A stretch of DNA of 37,554 nucleotides, taken from assembly GCA_035495615.1 (NCBI GenBank), contig DATJFP010000075.1, forward strand, positions 1-37,554. Reading direction: 5' to 3'. The position numbers and the translations under genes were made by a program. The notes beneath the pieces are model-generated. The model worked only from the letters and a program-made list of their open reading frames with translations. It was not told where the DNA came from and did not search any database. Source of the stretch: Verrucomicrobiia bacterium. Lineage in GTDB: Bacteria; Omnitrophota; Omnitrophia; Omnitrophales; Aquincolibacteriaceae. This document shows positions 1 to 7,397 of the stretch, in pieces. Each line of letters starts with the position of its first letter. The first letter of the stretch is position 1.

Positions 1-795
1 GCAAAGGTCCCGGGCCTTTTCGATCACGCGAAAAAAAACCTCGAAGGCGCGGCTGTCCATGTCGAGGTCCGCAGACGGCTGCGGCCCTGAACTTTCCTGT
101 TTGAGCCCGCGGAGTGCCCGTCTTGCCATGAAGCGAAAAACTTTGACCGACGGCCAGCTCCTCCACGCCAGCGCGGGCGGCGGCTCCAAGCGGCGCGCCT
201 GCGGATTTTCCAAAACCGGAGCCGACAGCAGCGCCTGGACGTCTTTGTCCGAAGGCCGGCGCAGGATCATGTCTTCCATGTCCTGGTCGAGTTCCGTGAA
301 AAAAAGCACGGCCTTAGGTTTCAGAGCCAGGCCGGTTTCTTCCAGGCGCGCGAGTTCGAACGGCGGATAATCCCCTTGCACGCCCAGGTTCGCGGCACGC
401 AGCCCGGAACGCCTTTCCAGATTTTCGGAAAGCGTGTCCCGGAAATCCAGGCCGTGGCCGTACACCATGGAATCGCCGAGAAGCACGAGGTCCGCCCGCG
501 TGAAAAAATCATCGTCGCGGATGCCGAGCGCATTGGTCCGGTGCTCCCAGCGGTAGCCGTTGTAAAACATGGAAGCCCGGAAGTCCGGCTTCAGGCGGTG
601 CAGCGGCGAAGGAGGGACCTGATAATAAATGTCGCCTGGCCCGAAACCGTAGCGGCCGAGGATGAGATTCTGGAGCGGCATGGGAAAATGCGCCGAAAAA
701 AGGCGGAGGGAAACGTCAAAGACAGCCCAGCACGCCGCTGTCATGACGAGAAACGCGGCCAGGCGTGGAAAAAGTCCCCGCAACCGCGTTCTCAC
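1..795 (-). CDS. SGNH/GDSL-type hydrolase-like protein, cut by the left edge
   Basis: 265 codons remain and the reading frame is still open at base 1, so the C-terminus is missing. A GTG start at 793-795 overlaps the uppP stop codon (GTGA), which suggests translational coupling. One membrane segment or signal anchor lies at about residues 10-33. At residues 105-115 the frame reads LVLLGDSMVYGHG; the GDS with Ser109 matches block I of SGNH hydrolases, followed by the NLGVQGDYP stretch usual for the second block. Proteins of this kind often modify acyl groups on envelope polysaccharides. The catalytic Asp-His pair would lie beyond the edge and cannot be checked, so the family is clear but activity and substrate are not. 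Confidence 0.75.
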   Translation of the reverse strand, partial: MRTRLRGLFPRLAAFLVMTAACWAVFDVSLRLFSAHFPMPLQNLILGRYGFGPGDIYYQVPPSPLHRLKPDFRASMFYNGYRWEHRTNALGIRDDDFFTRADLVLLGDSMVYGHGLDFRDTLSENLERRSGLRAANLGVQGDYPPFELARLEETGLALKPKAVLFFTELDQDMEDMILRRPSDKDVQALLSAPVLENPQARRLEPPPALAWRSWPSVKVFRFMARRALRGLKQESSGPQPSADLDMDSRAFEVFFRVIEKARDLC

Positions 796-1562
796 TTCAC
801 CAGCAGCCAAAAGGCGAGCGCCGCGAGAATGCGGTAGACGCCGAAAGAAGTGAAGCCGTGATTTTTAATGAGAGCCAGCAGAAAACGAATCGCCAGGATC
901 GCCACCGCGAAAGAAACCACGAATCCCACGGCCAGGACTTGCCAGTCCGCCCCGGAAAAAGACGCGCCATGCTTGAGAAGATCCAGTGCGGTCGCGGCGA
1001 GCATGGTGGGAACGGCGAGAAGAAATGAGTATTCAGTGACGGTCTTGCGCTTCAATCCCAGCAGCATGCCTCCGCAGATCGTGGCCGCGGCGCGGGAAAC
1101 CCCCGGCACCATGGCCAGGGACTGCGCCAGGCCGATGATCGCGGCCTGCCGGTACGTAATGGATTTCAAGTCTTCCGAAGCTCCGGGCTTTTCGCGGTAA
1201 ACGCGCTCGATCAAAATCATGATGATGCCGCCCACGAAAAGAGAGACCAGAACCACCGGCGCGCCGGTCACGAGTATTTTCTTGATGATCTTATACAGCA
1301 CGAAGCCCACGACGGCTGTCGGAATAAATCCCGCCGCGACGCGCTTGGCGATTTCGAAATCCGCGAAGACGCGGCGCGCATACAGGACCACGACCGCGAG
1401 GATGGCGCCGACCTGGATCGCGATTTCGAAGCTGGCGATGAAGTCCGTCTGCTGGAGGCCGAGAAGGCGCGCCGTCAGGATCAGGTGCCCCGTGGAGGAA
1501 ATCGGAAGAAACTCGGTAATGCCTTCAACAATGCCGAAGACGAGCGCGTGAAACACATTCAT
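792..1562 (-). CDS. uppP: Undecaprenyl-diphosphatase UppP (BacA family)
   Basis: 256 residues, the usual family length. UppP removes a phosphate from undecaprenyl diphosphate, recycling the lipid carrier used for peptidoglycan and surface polysaccharides; it is an integral inner-membrane enzyme. The conserved N-terminal motif EGITEFLPISSTGHL is at residues 13-27 and the second motif, PGVSRAAAT, at 153-161 with Arg157. The second motif usually reads PGTSRSGAT, so this is a mild variant. About eight membrane helices are visible. The ATG is preceded by AAAAGGAA. It follows the CDP-glycerol-type transferase gene by 79 bases and overlaps the SGNH gene by four, which fits an envelope-polymer operon. 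Confidence 0.93.
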   Translation of the reverse strand: MNVFHALVFGIVEGITEFLPISSTGHLILTARLLGLQQTDFIASFEIAIQVGAILAVVVLYARRVFADFEIAKRVAAGFIPTAVVGFVLYKIIKKILVTGAPVVLVSLFVGGIIMILIERVYREKPGASEDLKSITYRQAAIIGLAQSLAMVPGVSRAAATICGGMLLGLKRKTVTEYSFLLAVPTMLAATALDLLKHGASFSGADWQVLAVGFVVSFAVAILAIRFLLALIKNHGFTSFGVYRILAALAFWLLVK

Positions 1563-1641
1563 GAATGATTCCTTTTCCGGGGGGACGGGTTAAAAGATGC
1601 CCTACTGTAAAGAAAGCCGCCCCAAAAATCAATCCGAGTTT

Positions 1642-2787
1642 TCATGACGGAATCCGTAGGATTTTTTCGAATTCCTTCTTCATTCGGGACGCGGCCTCGC
1701 CGGGATGAGGGTAGATTTGCCGGGCGGTTTCGTTTAAGAAAGCGTGCGGATAATCCCGGAACGCGCGATCCAGAACCGTTTCCATATCTTCCGGAACGTC
1801 AAGCCGGGGCAGCCCTGCGGCAAGCCGGACAAGGAGCGAATGCCTGTCGAAACGTCCGGCGTCGATCGGGACATAAATCAGAGGTTTGCCGAGCAGCGCA
1901 AAAGCCAGCGAGAGCGATGTGAAATCGCTGACCGCGGCGTCCGCGGCGATCAAAAACGGTTCGAGCGGCTCGTCGGGATCCAAGACGCGCAGGCCGCGCG
2001 CTTTCTGCTCTTCCATCAGCTCCAGGAATCCGGGCTCCACCCAGAGGTTGGGATGGGCACTCACAATAAAATGCCTGCCGCTACCTTGCAGCCGCGCGGC
2101 CTGGTCCAGCAGCGCGCGCCCGTATTTCTTCATGAGCCCCTCCGGATAAAAAGAGCTCATGATCAACACGGCCTTTTCCCCTTCCGGAATCCCCAGCTCG
2201 CGGCGAAACCGTTCCCTCTCAGGCCGCAGCGCCAGCATCCGGTCGACCCCCAGGCAGCCGGTAACTTTGACGGCCTCTTTCAGGGCGGGAAAATCCCGGG
2301 CCGCGGCGGACGCGTTGGATTCGTTGTCGAACAGGATCGCGCGGTAAGCGGAATGCCCCTGGGCATCGAAGGCCCAGCGGTCAAAGCGGTGCACGCGGCC
2401 GTTTTCTTTGAGCCGCATGACCAGAAGCCCGTGGGGCATGTAAACGACCGGAACGCCCGCGGGCATGGCCCCCTGCTCATACACATGGTCTGCCACCAAG
2501 ATAAGGTCCCAGGCGCGCCGCGAAATACGGTCCGCGGGCAAATAAGGAAGACCGCATCGCTCGGCGATATTTCCCGGTGCGGACAGGGTGTGAGACAGCG
2601 GAAAAAAAGAAAGAAAGACCTCGTGGCGGGATGCATCGAACAACGGAAGCGCGCGGGACAAGTAACCCGCGGTCAATTCATTGTGCGCGCAAAACAGGAT
2701 TTGTTTTTTTTCCCCGGAAACGGGCCGTTGCCCGGAGCGCAGCAAAGAAGAAAGGCCGGAACGGCAGGCCTGAAGGAGGTTTTTCAT
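1642..2787 (-). CDS. CDP-glycerol glycerophosphotransferase-like protein
   Basis: 381 residues with a two-lobed glycosyltransferase layout. The N-terminal half carries ILFCAHNELTAGYLSRAL and a VVYMPHGLLVM segment typical of the TagB/TagF and CDP-glycerol transferase group. The C-terminal half has VLIMSSFYPEG, FIVSAHPNLW, then AADAAVSDFTSLSLAFALLG, which matches the family's nucleotide-binding 'aDvvisDySSv.fdf.ll.kP' block. Such enzymes add glycerol-phosphate or similar units to envelope polymers. It sits 18 bases downstream of the PilZ gene and upstream of uppP. No membrane segment is evident, so it is probably cytosolic or peripheral. The acceptor, and whether CDP-glycerol is the true donor, cannot be read from the sequence. 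Confidence 0.7.
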   Translation of the reverse strand: MKNLLQACRSGLSSLLRSGQRPVSGEKKQILFCAHNELTAGYLSRALPLFDASRHEVFLSFFPLSHTLSAPGNIAERCGLPYLPADRISRRAWDLILVADHVYEQGAMPAGVPVVYMPHGLLVMRLKENGRVHRFDRWAFDAQGHSAYRAILFDNESNASAAARDFPALKEAVKVTGCLGVDRMLALRPERERFRRELGIPEGEKAVLIMSSFYPEGLMKKYGRALLDQAARLQGSGRHFIVSAHPNLWVEPGFLELMEEQKARGLRVLDPDEPLEPFLIAADAAVSDFTSLSLAFALLGKPLIYVPIDAGRFDRHSLLVRLAAGLPRLDVPEDMETVLDRAFRDYPHAFLNETARQIYPHPGEAASRMKKEFEKILRIPS

Positions 2788-2805
2788 GAGGACTTCCAGG
2801 GCAGC

Positions 2806-3204
2806 TTAACAGGCAAAATAATCGTTGAGCTTTTTCAGTCCTTCGACGGCCACGGGGGAAAACTGGATGCCGACGCCCACGTCATCGCAGCGGACGACTT
2901 TTCCGTCCACGATGATCACCGGCGCACCGCGAAGCGGCCCGCCGAGGGAAATCCGGCAGCGGCAGGGATAACCGATCGGAAGGCGGTCGGCGCAGAGGAC
3001 GAAAATGCCTTTGACGCTGATGTCTTTGGTCCATCCGCTGATCTGAGCCTTGGTTTCGGAAGAAACCTCGGCCTCGAGGCGCACGACGACTCTCTGGAAT
3101 TCGCGTCTTTCCTGTTTGCTGAAGCGGGGGTACTCGCGTCTTTCTTTACCGGCCAATGACCACCTCGTCTCCCTCATTATCGGCCGCAGGCGGCGGAAGT
3201 TCAC
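2806..3204 (-). CDS. PilZ domain protein, probable cyclic-di-GMP sensor
   Basis: 132 residues made almost entirely of one PilZ domain. Both nucleotide-binding signatures are present: RxxxR as Arg34-Glu-Phe-Gln-Arg38, and DxSxxG as Asp61, Ser63, Gly66. The C-terminal VRCDDVGVGIQF strand is also typical. PilZ domains bind cyclic-di-GMP and often control envelope-polymer synthesis or motility. Here the next gene downstream, 18 bases away, is a CDP-glycerol-type transferase, so a role in regulating it is a reasonable inference. The start is uncertain: Met10 (MRETRW) is an alternative to the first codon. Confidence 0.85.
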   Translation of the reverse strand: MNFRRLRPIMRETRWSLAGKERREYPRFSKQERREFQRVVVRLEAEVSSETKAQISGWTKDISVKGIFVLCADRLPIGYPCRCRISLGGPLRGAPVIIVDGKVVRCDDVGVGIQFSPVAVEGLKKLNDYFAC

Positions 3205-3239
3205 CGCAAACCCGGCGGCAGGCCCCGAGGGACAAAGGA

Positions 3240-3461
3240 CTAAAAGTGAAAAGACTCCTCGGCTTCGAGCTTGAATTTGATTTTCACTTCGTTGAGTTTC
3301 TTTTCGATGGCCAGAAACATCTGTTTGACCTCGTCCTGGCTGTACTCATAACTGTGTTTGTTGCCGCAATGGCCGAGGATTTCCAGCTTCTTGATGACCT
3401 CGGTCGTCCGCTTGGAAGCCAGCCGCTTAAAGCGGTCCTTTTTGCTGTCTACGGTCTCCAT
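3240..3461 (-). CDS. Small conserved-type protein of unknown function
   Basis: 73 residues, charged and mostly helical by eye, with DRFKRLASKRTTEVIKKL followed by LGHCGNKHSYEY and an amphipathic C-terminal helix. The pattern resembles short uncharacterised proteins with 'RLA.KRT..V...L..LGN...Y.Y' that I recall from other bacteria, but I cannot name a family. No signal peptide or membrane segment is seen. It lies 35 bases upstream of the PilZ gene on the same strand and may be the first gene of that envelope run. The 188 bases upstream separate it from the divergent lipoprotein gene at 3650. Confidence 0.6.
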   Translation of the reverse strand: METVDSKKDRFKRLASKRTTEVIKKLEILGHCGNKHSYEYSQDEVKQMFLAIEKKLNEVKIKFKLEAEESFHF

Positions 3462-3574
3462 GATGTCCCCCGTTGTTCAACGAATGATAACCGGTCACGG
3501 TCAGAAAACGATCTTATGAAAAGGAATAGCACATGAGGGGCCGTCAGGCAAGACAGGCAGGCGATTCTTTCTGC

Positions 3575-3602
3575 TTGAGCCGGAGAGAAAACCTTATATG
3601 AT
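3575..3602 (+). promoter_or_regulatory. Sigma-70-type promoter for the HExxH lipoprotein gene
   Basis: TTGAGC (3575-3580) and TATGAT (3597-3602) are separated by 16 bases, close to the -35/-10 consensus. Transcription would start near 3609, giving a leader of about 40 bases before the ATG at 3650. CGGAG lies 5-10 bases before that start codon. The rest of 3462-3649 shows nothing else definite. Confidence 0.45.
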
Positions 3603-3649
3603 AGAGCCGCTTACGGTCCCGGACCTCAACCCCTAACCCGGAGAAACTT

Positions 3650-4471
3650 ATGGACTCCTTCCGCCGCTTCCTGAAGCCCGCCGCTCTTATCCTTTGCCTG
3701 ACGTTTTGCGTTTCCGCTTCGGGATGCGCGCGCCTCAAACCAAACGAATATGCCGAATACGGCTACAAAGGCGAGGCCACGGTCAAAGAAGGAAAACGCA
3801 TCCTGATCCTGGACTGGCTGGGCAACATCGTCGGCGCCTTCAGCAAACTGATCCTCTGGAACTGGAAAGTGGAGCGCCATTGGGTCCGGGAAGAATCCCA
3901 ACAGGCCATTCAGGATTACATCGCGAAAAACAAAGACACCCTCGGCGACGTGCAGGTGCAGCTCAACCGCTATGCGCCGCAGGATGCGTGGCCGCGGCTC
4001 ATCCACAACAAAGGCGTCAAATGGCCGTACCGCGTCTTCATCGGCTCCTTCGTCGTCCTTTTCATCGACACGCTTTTTGTCGACCGCATTTTCGGAGCCG
4101 ACTACTACAATCCCTACACGCACACGGTTTATCTTTTCTCCGACATTCCGTCGGTGGCGCTGCACGAACTCGGGCATGCGAAAGATTTCGGGGAGAGGCG
4201 CTACCGCGGCTCGTACGGCCTCTTCCGCATCATTCCTTTCGCCAATCTCTATCAGGAATGGATCGCGACAGACAAGGCCTTTTCGTACATCCGCGAAGAG
4301 AAACAGGTGGACCGCGAAATCGAAGCCTATAAAATTCTCTATCCTGCCTACGGCACGTACGTGGGCGGCTACTTCGTTCCCTATGGTTCTATCGCAGGGG
4401 CGATCGTGGGGCATATTTGGGGGCGCGCCGAGGCGCATGATCTCGAACAGCGCGTCCACGCCACGGCATGA
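3650..4471 (+). CDS. Lipoprotein with an HExxH zinc-protease-like motif
   Basis: 273 residues. A signal sequence ends in a lipobox-like ASGC with Cys26, so the protein is probably lipid-anchored after export. A further hydrophobic stretch runs at about 128-145. VALHELGHAKDFGE contains HELGH at 172-176, the zinc-binding motif of metallopeptidases; Glu203 or a residue in DREIEAY (221-227) could be the third ligand. The stop overlaps the start of the cation/proton antiporter gene by four bases (ATGA), so the two are probably co-translated. I do not recognise the family. A peptidase role is inference from one motif. Confidence 0.7.
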   Translation: MDSFRRFLKPAALILCLTFCVSASGCARLKPNEYAEYGYKGEATVKEGKRILILDWLGNIVGAFSKLILWNWKVERHWVREESQQAIQDYIAKNKDTLGDVQVQLNRYAPQDAWPRLIHNKGVKWPYRVFIGSFVVLFIDTLFVDRIFGADYYNPYTHTVYLFSDIPSVALHELGHAKDFGERRYRGSYGLFRIIPFANLYQEWIATDKAFSYIREEKQVDREIEAYKILYPAYGTYVGGYFVPYGSIAGAIVGHIWGRAEAHDLEQRVHATA

Positions 4472-5883
4472 GCGTCCGTTCCGGCCTCCGTTTATATGCC
4501 GCGATGCTGGTGATCTTCGCGGCGGCCATGGGCCTGGTGCTGAAAGCCGGCCAGGGGTTGCATTCGCAGCCTTCGGCGGCAGCCGTTGACGCGGGTTTTC
4601 CGGAAGCATCATCCGCGGCGAAGTCCAGCGCCGCCACGCTGTCCGGACATTTCCGCGAGAACTTCCAAAGCCCCTTCGGGCTTTTGCTCGTCCAGATTCT
4701 TCTTATCGTCTCCCTGGCAAAAGCGTTTGGGAAAGCAGCCCCTTTTTTCCATCAGCCTCCGGTCATGGGCGAAATCATCGCGGGCATCGTGCTCGGGCCC
4801 TCTTTTTTTGGCTGGGTCCTGCCGGGACTGCATGAACAGATTTTTCCCGCGGCCTCCTTCCAGAGCCTGCGCCTGCTGAGCCAGATCGGCATTCTCATTT
4901 TCATGTTTCTCGTGGGAATGGATGTGGATACCGCCGCGCTCAGGACGCGCGCGCACGCGGCCGTGACGATCAGCCATGCCGGCATCGTGGTCCCTTATTT
5001 TTTGGGCATGCTGCTCTCGCTTTATCTCTACCCGCGCTATGCCGCCGCAGGAACTTCGTTCACGTGTTTCGCGCTTTTCATGGGCATTGCCATGAGCATC
5101 ACGGCTTTTCCCGTGCTGGCACGGATCCTGGACGAACGGGGCATTTCCGCCACACCGATGGGAACGCTCGCCATTGCCTGCGCGGCCACCGACGACGTCA
5201 GCGCCTGGATCATTTTGGCGGCGGTCGTGGCTGTCGCTTCTTCCGGCACGGCAGGGGTCCTTCTGGCCATTGCGGCGCTGTCGGCGGCCTTCACCCTCTT
5301 CATGCTGATCCCCGCGCGCCGGTACCTGACACGCGCTTATAAAGAAAAAAAGACATTCAGCCACGACGATTTCATGGCCGCCATGCTCTTTCTCTTCGCT
5401 TCGGCGCTTATCACGAAGCTGCTCGGGCTGCATTCCCTCTTCGGCGCCTTTCTGGCGGGCGTCGCGATTTCCCGGCTGGAGGGCTTGAAACATTTCCTGG
5501 CCGGGCGCATCCAGGATTTTGGAGTCTTCCTGCTTCCGCTTTTTTTCGCTTTCACCGGCCTTCGGACGCAGATCGGGCTGCTCTCGAATCCTGCTTCATG
5601 GGGAGCCTGTCTGCTGATCATGGTCACGGCAATCGTGGGAAAACTGGGCGGGACAAGCGCTGCCGCGCGAAAGACCGGCATGAGCTGGAAAGATTCGCTG
5701 GCGATCGGCACGCTGATGAATACGCGCGGGCTGATGGAGCTCATCGTGCTAAATCTGGGGTATGACATGGGGATTTTGTCTTCGGAGATCTTCGCGATGA
5801 TGGTCCTGATGGCCCTGGCCACGACGCTGATGACCTCGCCCTCCCTCACCTTGCTGTCCCGCTTTACCGGCTCCGAGTACTAG
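4468..5883 (+). CDS. CPA2-family cation/proton antiporter (KefB/NapA type)
   Basis: 471 residues. After a separate N-terminal hydrophobic segment (about residues 8-28) and a linker, the Na+/H+ exchanger domain runs from about 70 to 465 with some 11-12 helices. Diagnostic stretches include PPVMGEIIAGIVLGPSFFG, GILIFMFLVGMDVD, ACAATDDVSAWIILA (family-typical TDD) and NTRGLMELIVLNLGYD. It exchanges K+ or Na+ for protons across the inner membrane. No TrkA-N or other C-terminal regulatory domain is present, unlike KefB/KefC. The gene overlaps the HExxH lipoprotein gene. Ion preference cannot be read from the sequence. Confidence 0.88.
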   Translation: MSVRSGLRLYAAMLVIFAAAMGLVLKAGQGLHSQPSAAAVDAGFPEASSAAKSSAATLSGHFRENFQSPFGLLLVQILLIVSLAKAFGKAAPFFHQPPVMGEIIAGIVLGPSFFGWVLPGLHEQIFPAASFQSLRLLSQIGILIFMFLVGMDVDTAALRTRAHAAVTISHAGIVVPYFLGMLLSLYLYPRYAAAGTSFTCFALFMGIAMSITAFPVLARILDERGISATPMGTLAIACAATDDVSAWIILAAVVAVASSGTAGVLLAIAALSAAFTLFMLIPARRYLTRAYKEKKTFSHDDFMAAMLFLFASALITKLLGLHSLFGAFLAGVAISRLEGLKHFLAGRIQDFGVFLLPLFFAFTGLRTQIGLLSNPASWGACLLIMVTAIVGKLGGTSAAARKTGMSWKDSLAIGTLMNTRGLMELIVLNLGYDMGILSSEIFAMMVLMALATTLMTSPSLTLLSRFTGSEY

Positions 5884-5904
5884 CCCGAGTTCAACGGAAA
5901 GATA

Positions 5905-6795
5905 TCAGGAAATGGAATCCACGTCTTCGCGGATGACGATTTGGTCGCCGGAAGCGGTCTGGACCGTGTAATAAACGTCGTCTTCGTACACGACCTTGCC
6001 GCGGACAGTTTGTCCGTTCTTGAGGTGGAATTTTTTGGCGCCGGTCATGTCCGCCTCCGCAGCGGGCGCGGGAGCGGAAGCAGGCGCGGCCGCTGCCGCC
6101 TTGGCCGCGGGCGGCTTGCGTTCGGGAGCCGCCGTTTCAACAACCGCATGGCCGTGATGGGACAGCGACGGCGCATGCCATTTTGATTTTCCGGGCTTGC
6201 CGCCGGACAGGCCCAATCTCTGGACAGCAAAAAAACCTCCGCCGATAAGGAGAAGAAGCACAAGGATGACTTGTAATTTGTCTCCTATTTTATTTCCCGG
6301 AGCAGGCGCGGCGGACGCAGGAACTTCGGCGCCGGGAACGCCCGCAAGCGCGGGACGCGGAAGGCCGGTGATCGGATCAAGGGCTTGATAGTTCACGGGC
6401 GCGGCGCCGGCGCCGAGCTCGACAAGTTCATGATAGCTGAAGGTGCCGCGGACACCGTTGATGAACTGCATGATGAGGATGAACATCATGAAGTTAACGC
6501 GGTTACCGAGTTTGATCGTGTAAAAGGCTTCGAAAAAATAAAGGACCATCGCCGCAAGCGCCGCGATCCGCATCTTCCGCAGCGTTCCGATGCCGAGGAT
6601 CAAAAAAATGAAGGCGTCCAGGTAAGCCCCGCTGTCCAGACCCGGCATGATATTGAAATAGCCCATGCTCTGGCAGAAAGCGATGATGGCCGTTGCGCCG
6701 CCGACCAGGAAACACGCGGCCGCGCCCTGATCGCTCGCCTTCTTCGTACCCGCGAGGTCCTGAAGATCCGGCCAATAATACTCTTTGATGTTCAT
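5905..6795 (-). CDS. Membrane protein of unknown function with a small C-terminal beta domain
   Basis: 296 residues. Four membrane helices fall in the first 130 residues (for example AACFLVGGATAIIAFC and MVLYFFEAFYTI), followed by a proline/alanine-rich stretch and a fifth helix (LQVILVLLLLIGGGFFAV). A long Ala/Pro-rich linker leads to a final domain of about 45 residues, FHLKNGQTVRGKVVYEDD and onward, which looks like a small beta-barrel: 'LKNG..v.G.vv.e.dd.y.vq...G...i...dV.sI'. That module recurs in many bacterial proteins of unknown role. The ATG is preceded by AAAAGGA. The gene is divergent from the one at 6962. Confidence 0.7.
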   Translation of the reverse strand: MNIKEYYWPDLQDLAGTKKASDQGAAACFLVGGATAIIAFCQSMGYFNIMPGLDSGAYLDAFIFLILGIGTLRKMRIAALAAMVLYFFEAFYTIKLGNRVNFMMFILIMQFINGVRGTFSYHELVELGAGAAPVNYQALDPITGLPRPALAGVPGAEVPASAAPAPGNKIGDKLQVILVLLLLIGGGFFAVQRLGLSGGKPGKSKWHAPSLSHHGHAVVETAAPERKPPAAKAAAAAPASAPAPAAEADMTGAKKFHLKNGQTVRGKVVYEDDVYYTVQTASGDQIVIREDVDSIS

Positions 6796-6961
6796 GGGGG
6801 GTCCTTTTAAATCCAGGGTGTTTGAATTAAAAGATACCCGCCCGGCGCTTCAAAAAGCAAACCGGACGGCCCGGGAAGGCCTTGAAAGGAGGGACTTTTT
6901 AAAGCGCGCTAAGATGACCTTTCCTTTGATTTTTGAGGCATCTTCTTTTAGAATGCCGCCC

Positions 6962-7390
6962 ATGGCCGACGAACATCATAAAAGCTTCTGGACCACCCTT
7001 CCCGGACTCCTGACCGGCATTGCCAGCCTCACCACGGCGATGGTCGCGCTCATGACTTTCATGTCCGCGCAAAGAGCGAATAATAAACCCGCCGAAAACC
7101 AGGTCGACGACATCAGCCATTGCCGGGAGATCGTGGGCGATTGGGCCTGGTTCACCGGAGGCGTGGCCAAGATCGGGGAAGACGGTTCCTTAATGTGGAA
7201 ATACGACGCGGCCAATACGATTCCTCCCGTGGGAGGGCAATGGACGTGCATCGGCCCCAAAAAACATCACACGTTCACCCTGAGCTGGGCGCATGGACTG
7301 ACCGATACGGTCATGCTTTCGCCGGACGGCAAAAGCCTGGCTGGCACGAATCTGACCGGCGCGCGCGTTTCCGCCACGCGCCGCGCTTAA
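6962..7390 (+). CDS. Membrane-anchored protein of unknown function
   Basis: 142 residues from the ATG at 6962. One membrane segment (TTLPGLLTGIASLTTAMVAL) lies near the N-terminus. The soluble part resembles a small beta-sandwich that would face the periplasm: EIVGDWAWFTGGVAKIGEDG, then GGQWTCIGPKKHHTFTLSW, then DTVMLSPDGKSLAGTN. The pattern 'G.W.w......i..dG........g.W.......y...W......D...lS.dg..L.G.N' is seen in small secreted bacterial proteins of unknown role. In-frame ATGs at 6914 and 6953 are alternatives; none has a well-placed ribosome site. Its end is 7 bases from the convergent VWA gene. Confidence 0.6.
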   Translation: MADEHHKSFWTTLPGLLTGIASLTTAMVALMTFMSAQRANNKPAENQVDDISHCREIVGDWAWFTGGVAKIGEDGSLMWKYDAANTIPPVGGQWTCIGPKKHHTFTLSWAHGLTDTVMLSPDGKSLAGTNLTGARVSATRRA

Positions 7391-7397
7391 ATCCCGC

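Noticed and set aside
1744-3159. Long plus-strand frame of 471 codons
   Set aside because: Antisense to the glycerophosphotransferase-like and PilZ genes, both with clear family motifs; composition is that of a shadow.
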